Positions 6,534 to 11,125 of a stretch of 11,125 bases of DNA are shown piece by piece. The stretch lies in contig CALBND010000018.1 of NCBI GenBank assembly GCA_937896305.1, positions 1 through 11,125 on the forward strand, in the 5' to 3' direction. A program made the position numbers and the translations under genes. The DNA is from an uncultured Actinomycetes bacterium (GTDB taxonomy: Bacteria; Actinomycetota; Actinomycetes; S36-B12; UBA5976). Below the pieces are notes generated by a model. That model was not told where the DNA came from, made no database searches, and saw nothing but the letters and a program-made list of their open reading frames with translations. Numbering within the stretch: position 1 is the first letter of the stretch; every line of letters begins with the position of its first letter.

Positions 6534-7952
6534 ATGAAGCTATACGACACTAAATCTCGCGGCATAGTCGATATCCAACCAATTACCCCTGGGGGTTTAA
6601 AGATTTATGCTTGCGGTCCAACTGTTTATCGTGATGCTCATGTTGGAAATATGAGAACTTTTTTACTAACAGATTTAATTAAAAGATTTGCCCAATACCA
6701 AGGATTAAAAGTTGAATTAGTTCAAAACATTACTGATGTTGGCCATATGGCAGATGATTCTGGCTTAGGGGGAATCGATGAAGGACAAGAAGACACCGAA
6801 GATCGTATTATTTCCCAAGCAAAAAAAGAATCACTAGATCCCTTAGCAATTGCAAAAAAGTATGAAGCAAAATTTCATGAAGACTTAAAATTATTAAATA
6901 TTGAAGAAGCAACCGCTTACCCTAAAGCTAGTGAATCAATTGAATTGATGATTGATTTAATTCAAAAACTTATAGATAATAAAAATGCTTATGTAGGTGA
7001 AGATAAAACTGTTTATTTTGATGCCCAATCATTTCCCTCTTATGGTGCAATTAGTGGAAATAAATTAGCTGACTTAAAACCAGGCTATCGTTTCCAAGAA
7101 AAAGAAGTTGCACTAAAAAGATTTCATGCTGATTGGGCACTTTGGAAACATGCTTCTGAAAAACGATCTTTTCTAACTTGGCCAACTGCCTGGGGTTCAG
7201 GTTTCCCAGGTTGGCATATCGAATGCAGTGCGATGAGTTTGAAATTCTTAGGGGATCAAATTGATGTGCATATCGGTGGAATTGATTTAAGATTTCCCCA
7301 TCACGAAGATGAACGTGCTCAAAGTAATTGTGCAGCTGGAAAGGAAGTTGTAAACCATTGGATACATGGTGAACATTTACTTTTCGAAGGACGAAAAATG
7401 AGTAAATCAACAGGCAATGTTTTACTTGTCAAAGATGTTATGGAAAAAGGACTTGACCCTATTTCAATTCGCCTTGCTTTGATGGAACATCGTTATAGAT
7501 CTCAAATGGATTTAACCTGGAATTCTTTGAACGCTGCACATAAAACCTTGATGCGCTGGCGTGAAAAAATGGCTGAGTGGGCAAATGAGCCAAGTGGTCA
7601 AATAGTTGATTCATACCTTAATCAATTTGAATCTGCTTTAGAAGAAGATTTAGACACTAACAAAGTACTGCAACTAATTAGAGCTTTAGAAAAAGATCAA
7701 ACAATTGCTGCCTCTGACAAGTTTCAAACATTCATAAAATTTGATAAGGTTCTTGGCCTATCCTTAACAAAAGCGCCAGAAATCAAAAAAGAAATTGAAA
7801 TCACTTCTGAAATCACTGAAATACTTAATTCCCGCCAAGCTGCGCGAGATAGTAAAAATTGGAAGTTAAGTGATGATTTAAGGGCAAAACTAAATTTACT
7901 GGGCTTAGAAGTTAAAGATACTGCTAGTGGACAAGAATTAAATAGTCTTTAA
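6534..7952 (+). CDS. cysS: Cysteine--tRNA ligase
   Basis: Class I synthetase of 472 residues that charges tRNA-Cys in the cytoplasm. The HIGH-type signature reads HVGN (36-39) within ACGPTVYRDAHVGNMRTF. The second signature KMSKS is intact at 288-292 (GRKMSKSTGN). Zinc ligands C27, C231, H256 and E260 are all present, with the same 25- and 4-residue spacings as E. coli CysRS. GFPGWHIECSAMS and GGIDLRFPHHEDE are family-typical. The C-terminal helical tRNA-binding part (about 325-472) ends RAKLNLLGLEVKDTASGQ. The full length and this domain separate it from the shorter paralogue MshC of mycothiol synthesis. The HVGN variant matches a CysRS subtype I recall from some Actinobacteria and Chloroflexi. 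The stop overlaps that of convergent vanW within TTAA. Confidence 0.95.
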   Translation: MKLYDTKSRGIVDIQPITPGGLKIYACGPTVYRDAHVGNMRTFLLTDLIKRFAQYQGLKVELVQNITDVGHMADDSGLGGIDEGQEDTEDRIISQAKKESLDPLAIAKKYEAKFHEDLKLLNIEEATAYPKASESIELMIDLIQKLIDNKNAYVGEDKTVYFDAQSFPSYGAISGNKLADLKPGYRFQEKEVALKRFHADWALWKHASEKRSFLTWPTAWGSGFPGWHIECSAMSLKFLGDQIDVHIGGIDLRFPHHEDERAQSNCAAGKEVVNHWIHGEHLLFEGRKMSKSTGNVLLVKDVMEKGLDPISIRLALMEHRYRSQMDLTWNSLNAAHKTLMRWREKMAEWANEPSGQIVDSYLNQFESALEEDLDTNKVLQLIRALEKDQTIAASDKFQTFIKFDKVLGLSLTKAPEIKKEIEITSEITEILNSRQAARDSKNWKLSDDLRAKLNLLGLEVKDTASGQELNSL

Positions 7953-9844
7953 GGAACTAGCGTTGCCTCCGGATTTGCCTGATCAGGAGTTGAGCCTTCT
8001 GGTTTAATTTCAGGTATTGCTTGGCAAATCACATTTGTACTTGGTTTATAACTTGTTAAGAAGTCTTCTGTTTCAACAACTTGGTTATTTTTCCAAAACA
8101 ATCGTTGAACCTTAATTTTATAACCTGGTCCTGGAGGTTGCGGTACACAATTAGGATCATTTGAAACAAAGGTTCCAATATTGTTATTTATTGAAAAAGG
8201 TTCACCAGATACTGCACTTATTTTGTCATAAACTTTAGTTCCATACATTGAAATAGTTATACCGTCTCTTTGTGCGAAAGCTTTAATTAAAACATAGTTA
8301 CCGGTATTGTTTCTAAATTTCAAATCTAAAGTTGGCCAGCTAACAGTTGCTTCCAATCCTGGAGTGTATCTTTCAATATGGACCGAATGTGCTCGTTGTT
8401 CAATTTTTTCTAAACCAGCAAAAAATGCAGCACTCCACGTTGCGGAGGTAATAATTGAAACTCCTCCACCAAGTCCTTGCGCAAATCTTCCACCATCGCC
8501 AATATAAATACCTTTGACATAACCATTAGCAGTTGTTCTTTCTTTAATAGTTTCATTCATGGAAAATACCTCGCCGGGGGCTAGTAGTTTTCCATCTAAA
8601 TATTTTGCTGCCTGTCCCACATTTTTTTCTCGGTATGGCAAATAATCAAAAGCTTGTCTGAAATTACTTAATTGATCTGTGATTTTGAGCTTTTCTAAAC
8701 TTTCCGTTGAAATTACTGGTTTGACCACAGCGCTATCCAAGGAAACTTTTCTTTCTCCCTTTTTTCTAAAAACTGGGGACAAGGCTGCGTCTAATTGTCC
8801 TGAAATAAATCTCAATCCCTCTTGGGCTGGTACCAGGATTATTTTGTTGTTTTTAAAATCAAAATAAGCATCACTTGAATTTGGACTTATATTGGGAAGT
8901 TGACGAGCGATTTCCTTTTTAATTATTTCTTCACTAAATCTTGATTCAATTTTTTCACCTGTTGGCACAAATGAAAGTGCTTCACCAATAATGGCTGGGC
9001 TTAGAACTACTGATTTTTGCCCCATAGTCAAAGTAATAGGTGCAGCGATTGCTTGCTCTGCCAGATCAGATCTAATTTTATTTACATCTTCGTCAGAAAC
9101 ATTTGGTGGGACAAAAGTAATGGCAACGACTACATCACGCTCTGGATAAAGCCAAGAATCCCTTATACTTTTCTTAGTTTCTTCCCAATCTATTTCAGTT
9201 CCACTTTTTGCATCTGTAGTCACAACTCGACCACCTTGTGTTTTCAAAGTAGCATTTATGGGAGCTGCTGTATTAGCTTGTGCAATTTTTGCTAAAGATA
9301 TTTTTAAAGAATTATCATTAATATCAATTTTTGCAGTCACTGTTGCTGGATAAAGTGCCGAACTAATAAAACTGATTGGATTTTTATGAATATTCTTTAT
9401 TGTTTTAGGTAAGTCCAAGGAAACTCCTAATTGTTCTGGAGTTGCTGAAACTATTCCTTGTGGGGTTTTAAGACGAATTGGATCTTCTAGCTGATCCTGG
9501 ATAGCAATATTCACTAATTCATATGCTGTTGGTGCTATTTTGCCACCGATATTTATTCCAAACAGTCTGGCATTAGGTGGCACAACATTTATTGACCACA
9601 GCAAAAAGCCTGTTGTAGCGATAACCAAAACAGACAAAATAAATTGTCCCCAAAGAGGTCTGGATTTTTCTAACCAAGTTTTTTCAATTGGATTTAACAA
9701 CTCTAAATTTGAAATAATCTCAGCTAATTCAACTTCAACAACTTTATCGATTTTTGCTGATTTGACTCTTGGTTTAACACTCGACTTAACAGGAGTGCTT
9801 TTTTTAGACGGAGTAGGTTTAATTTTTTCTGCCAATTTCCCCAA
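7949..9844 (-). CDS. Membrane-anchored VanW family protein
   Basis: A 631-residue envelope protein. It has a Lys/Pro/Ser-rich cytoplasmic N-terminus (1-35), one membrane segment (about 67-86, FILSVLVIATTGFLLWSI), then a long extracellular part. Residues about 95-375 hold two or three repeats like the putative peptidoglycan-binding YoaR-like domain (TPEQLGVSLD, DAKSGTEIDW, PAQEGLRFI). The VanW domain spans about 393-535 (APGEVFSMNETIKERTTANG, GLGGGVSIITSATWSAAFFA, ERYTPGLEATV). The GGGxCQ motif of Firmicute VanW reads GGGVSI. The Cys-to-Ser change is shared by actinobacterial relatives as I recall, while Ile in place of Gln is odder. Function in glycopeptide resistance is not implied; a cell-wall role is likely. 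The start is TTG (9842-9844), forced by an in-frame stop at 9854-9856; a second TTG at 9833-9835 is possible. Confidence 0.85.
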   Translation of the reverse strand: MGKLAEKIKPTPSKKSTPVKSSVKPRVKSAKIDKVVEVELAEIISNLELLNPIEKTWLEKSRPLWGQFILSVLVIATTGFLLWSINVVPPNARLFGINIGGKIAPTAYELVNIAIQDQLEDPIRLKTPQGIVSATPEQLGVSLDLPKTIKNIHKNPISFISSALYPATVTAKIDINDNSLKISLAKIAQANTAAPINATLKTQGGRVVTTDAKSGTEIDWEETKKSIRDSWLYPERDVVVAITFVPPNVSDEDVNKIRSDLAEQAIAAPITLTMGQKSVVLSPAIIGEALSFVPTGEKIESRFSEEIIKKEIARQLPNISPNSSDAYFDFKNNKIILVPAQEGLRFISGQLDAALSPVFRKKGERKVSLDSAVVKPVISTESLEKLKITDQLSNFRQAFDYLPYREKNVGQAAKYLDGKLLAPGEVFSMNETIKERTTANGYVKGIYIGDGGRFAQGLGGGVSIITSATWSAAFFAGLEKIEQRAHSVHIERYTPGLEATVSWPTLDLKFRNNTGNYVLIKAFAQRDGITISMYGTKVYDKISAVSGEPFSINNNIGTFVSNDPNCVPQPPGPGYKIKVQRLFWKNNQVVETEDFLTSYKPSTNVICQAIPEIKPEGSTPDQANPEATLVP

Positions 9845-9936
9845 AACCCCTAATCAATGAAAAATTTACGCTTAAGACGTGATTTCAATATTAGAACCCC
9901 GCTTATTTGAGCGTGCTCCCCATAGCGGGCTCTAGA

Positions 9937-9954
9937 CCAAAAACCTCCTTTTGG
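9937..9954 (+). other. Leader hairpin with an anti-Shine-Dalgarno sequence
   Basis: CCAAAA pairs with TTTTGG around the loop ACCTCC. Bases 9943-9951, ACCTCCTTT, equal the conserved 3' tail of bacterial 16S rRNA. In the transcript of the coiled-coil gene this could pair with the gene's own AAAGGG ribosome binding site. The structure is seen in the sequence; regulation is inferred. Confidence 0.4.
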
Positions 9955-9980
9955 GTAATCTTTTCCTTAAGCCAGCTAGC

Positions 9981-9986
9981 AAAGGG
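9981..9986 (+). promoter_or_regulatory. Ribosome binding site of the coiled-coil gene
   Basis: AAAGGG lies nine bases before the ATG at 9996 and decides that start. The six bases GGAAAA (9985-9990) are exactly complementary to TTTTCC at 9961-9966, so the site can be masked by a hairpin with a loop of about 12 bases. Confidence 0.65.
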
Positions 9987-9995
9987 AAAATATAG

Positions 9996-10844
9996 ATGTC
10001 TGAACAAGTAAGCAGCAAAGAAACACTAAATAACAAAGAAGCAGACATTATTGATGCTTCCTCAGAGTGGGTTGATGAAGCCGATCACGCCGATAAGGGT
10101 TCGAAGAATTGGTTTTCTAGATCAATCGTTGTTTCAAGTAGCGGTGCTAGCAGAAGAATTAATGAATTAGAACAACAAGTTAAAACTCTTTCCAAAAGAC
10201 CTAACGTATTTGAATTAGATGATGCTGAAATCACTGCAATTGCTGGTGAAGATGCTGCAACTTTGATTAGAGCTGCCAAATCTAAAGCTCATGCAGTTTT
10301 AGCCGAAGCCGAACGAATGGCTCAGGGTATTCGTGAACAATCATCTGCACAATTAGCTGCCTCGAAAGAAGAAAACCGACGCATGATTGATGAAGCAGAA
10401 AAATATGCAACAGAAATCAAAAACAGAGCATTAAAAGAAGCAGATGCAACAGACAAAGAAGCACAAAGAATATTAAGTGCTGCAAATGTTGAATCAAACA
10501 CAATTCTTGAAAATGCCACTGCTGATGAAATGCGTATCACAAGTGACGCTAACAAAAGAGCAGAGGAATTGATATCTAGAACTAGAACTGAAGCTCAAGC
10601 AGAGTCAAGAAGATTAATTGATGAAGCTCAAGCAGAAAGAAAACGTGTTATCGATAACGTTGAAGTCCAAAGAGATTCAGCTGCCAAAGTTGCAGCAGAA
10701 GCTGCCAAGGTTAGAAGATCTCTTGCCTCAGCATCAACTCAGTTGAAACAAGCTCTTGATGATGCCTTAGCAGTTGCTACAGATGTCGAGCAAAAAACAC
10801 AAGCTGTCTCAGATAAGAGCCAGTCAGTAAAAGACGTTATTTAA
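9996..10844 (+). CDS. DivIVA/SepIVA-like coiled-coil protein
   Basis: A 282-residue acidic, Ala/Glu/Arg-rich protein with no membrane segment or signal. Residues 1-45 are probably disordered. Residues about 52-275 are almost continuous coiled coil, broken near 68-80 (KRPNVFELDDAEI). The helix shows an 11-residue (hendecad) rhythm: hydrophobic positions at 159, 170, 181, 192, 207-208 and 218-219, and the near-identical RRMIDEA (128-134) and RRLIDEA (205-211) exactly 77 residues apart. This style resembles actinobacterial DivIVA, SepIVA (Rv2927c) and Scy-type scaffold proteins of growth and division. The DivIVA N-terminal membrane-binding motif is not seen, so it is a relative in style, not a clear orthologue. 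The next gene on the opposite strand overlaps its 3' end by eight bases. Confidence 0.75.
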   Translation: MSEQVSSKETLNNKEADIIDASSEWVDEADHADKGSKNWFSRSIVVSSSGASRRINELEQQVKTLSKRPNVFELDDAEITAIAGEDAATLIRAAKSKAHAVLAEAERMAQGIREQSSAQLAASKEENRRMIDEAEKYATEIKNRALKEADATDKEAQRILSAANVESNTILENATADEMRITSDANKRAEELISRTRTEAQAESRRLIDEAQAERKRVIDNVEVQRDSAAKVAAEAAKVRRSLASASTQLKQALDDALAVATDVEQKTQAVSDKSQSVKDVI

Positions 10845-11124
10845 TTTTTCTGAGGGGCAATGTTGACATTGCCCCTATATAAATAACCGAACTTAGTAAG
10901 TATATTTTTGCAATCAAATTATCTGTTAAAACTAAATCCCCTGCGGTAGTTCTTGTGCTCATCAATAGGGCAACAATTAACCACGAAATTCCGAATAAGG
11001 CTACGTTGTATCGTTTTCTCGTATTTTTTCTAACTAGTCCTACTGCCCAGATTAAAATTACATAATAAAAAATTAATCCCCATGGGATATCTACCCCTAA
11101 TTTTAATTTCGCTGCTTGTAAAAA
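10837..11124 (-). CDS. Membrane protein, C-terminal part (start outside window)
   Basis: An open frame runs from the right edge to a TAA at 10837-10839, giving 95 residues that begin FLQAAKLKLGVDIPWG and end MSTLPLRKIK. Three hydrophobic segments are visible: about 15-31 (WGLIFYYVILIWAVGLV), 41-55 (VALFGISWLIVALLM) and 71-89 (IAKIYLLSSVIYIGAMSTL). They are separated by a basic loop (RKNTRKR) and a short polar loop (STRTTAGD), and the tail is basic. The positive loop and tail suggest these face the cytoplasm. I do not recognise the family. The uninterrupted frame, the membrane-like pattern and the tight convergent packing seen elsewhere in the window support a real gene. Its last codons overlap the coiled-coil gene by eight bases. 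Confidence 0.72.
   Translation of the reverse strand, partial: FLQAAKLKLGVDIPWGLIFYYVILIWAVGLVRKNTRKRYNVALFGISWLIVALLMSTRTTAGDLVLTDNLIAKIYLLSSVIYIGAMSTLPLRKIK
10853..10876. terminator. 10-bp hairpin inside the membrane gene, just past the coiled-coil gene
   Basis: AGGGGCAATG-TTGA-CATTGCCCCT is a perfect 10-bp stem with a 4-base loop, the strongest hairpin in the window. It starts eight bases after the coiled-coil gene stop and is translated on the other strand as part of GAMSTLPL. What follows on the plus strand is ATATAAATAACC, not a U-tract. Likely a terminator for the coiled-coil gene. Confidence 0.55.
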
Positions 11125-11125
11125 T

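Larger units (their letters stand above)
9845..9995. promoter_or_regulatory. Divergent vanW / coiled-coil gene regulatory region
   Basis: The longest non-coding stretch, 151 bases. It holds a candidate plus-strand promoter (TTTACG at 9865-9870, 18-base spacer, TATTAG at 9889-9894), a spaced inverted repeat (CCCGCT 9898-9903 and AGCGGG 9924-9929, flanked by AGA 9893-9895 and TCT 9931-9933), a hairpin CCAAAA-acctcc-TTTTGG (9937-9954), and a segment TTTTCCTT (9961-9968) complementary to the ribosome binding site at 9981-9990. No convincing small ORF was found on either strand. Confidence 0.6.

Noticed and set aside
6534..7952. Possible MshC (mycothiol ligase) instead of CysRS
   Set aside because: The length of 472 residues and the intact C-terminal tRNA-binding region fit CysRS; MshC is shorter and lacks that region.
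9017..9295. 92-codon Cys- and Ser-rich frame on the plus strand inside vanW
   Set aside because: It is a shadow of the vanW coding frame, with odd composition and no family resemblance.
9911..9951. Perfect AAAGGAGG Shine-Dalgarno on the minus strand with nearby TTG and ATG codons
   Set aside because: The TTG opens a two-codon frame and the ATG a six-codon frame; neither is a credible gene. The motif is better explained by its plus-strand complement in the leader.

Overview
The window looks like chromosomal core DNA from a streamlined, AT-rich actinobacterium, most like the freshwater acI/Nanopelagicales type or a similarly reduced marine lineage (inference). The evidence is a set of actinobacterial families: an Rv1220c-like methyltransferase, a DUF3117 mini-protein, the actinobacterial form of DapD, an Rv0428c-like two-domain acetyltransferase, a seven-iron ferredoxin and a DivIVA/SepIVA-like coiled coil. 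These occur in DNA that is clearly AT-rich, with intergenic gaps of 0 to 151 bases. No mobile element, CRISPR array, rRNA or tRNA was seen, and no stretch over 300 bases lacks a gene.

Layout. 1-481 (+): 3' part of an O-methyltransferase. 482-2222 (-): dapE, an SRPBCC protein starting directly after the dapE stop, then DUF3117. 2291-3217 (+): dapD, divergent from dapE. 3214-5473 (-): an fdxA-pheA-tyrA operon, so a ferredoxin followed by the phenylalanine and tyrosine branch enzymes. 5566-7952 (+): a GNAT acetyltransferase followed by cysS. 7949-9844 (-): a membrane-anchored VanW protein. 9996-10844 (+): a long coiled-coil protein. 10837-11124 (-): the C-terminal end of a membrane protein that runs off the window.

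Together the genes cover lysine/diaminopimelate synthesis (dapD, dapE; this also feeds the peptidoglycan cross-link), aromatic amino acids (pheA, tyrA), cysteine charging (cysS), iron-sulphur electron transfer (fdxA) and cell envelope or division (vanW, the coiled-coil gene).

I do not see an obvious new multi-gene system. The more interesting signals are in how the DNA is packed and expressed. All four convergent gene pairs touch or overlap at their stop codons, twice sharing the same TTAA. Hairpins lie inside coding sequence close to three of these junctions. Three plus-strand genes have a TANNNT box exactly six bases before ATG, the geometry of leaderless transcripts. The leader of the coiled-coil gene carries a 9-base copy of the 16S rRNA anti-Shine-Dalgarno tail and a second segment able to cover its own ribosome binding site. 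The methyltransferase appears to have lost metal-binding aspartates.
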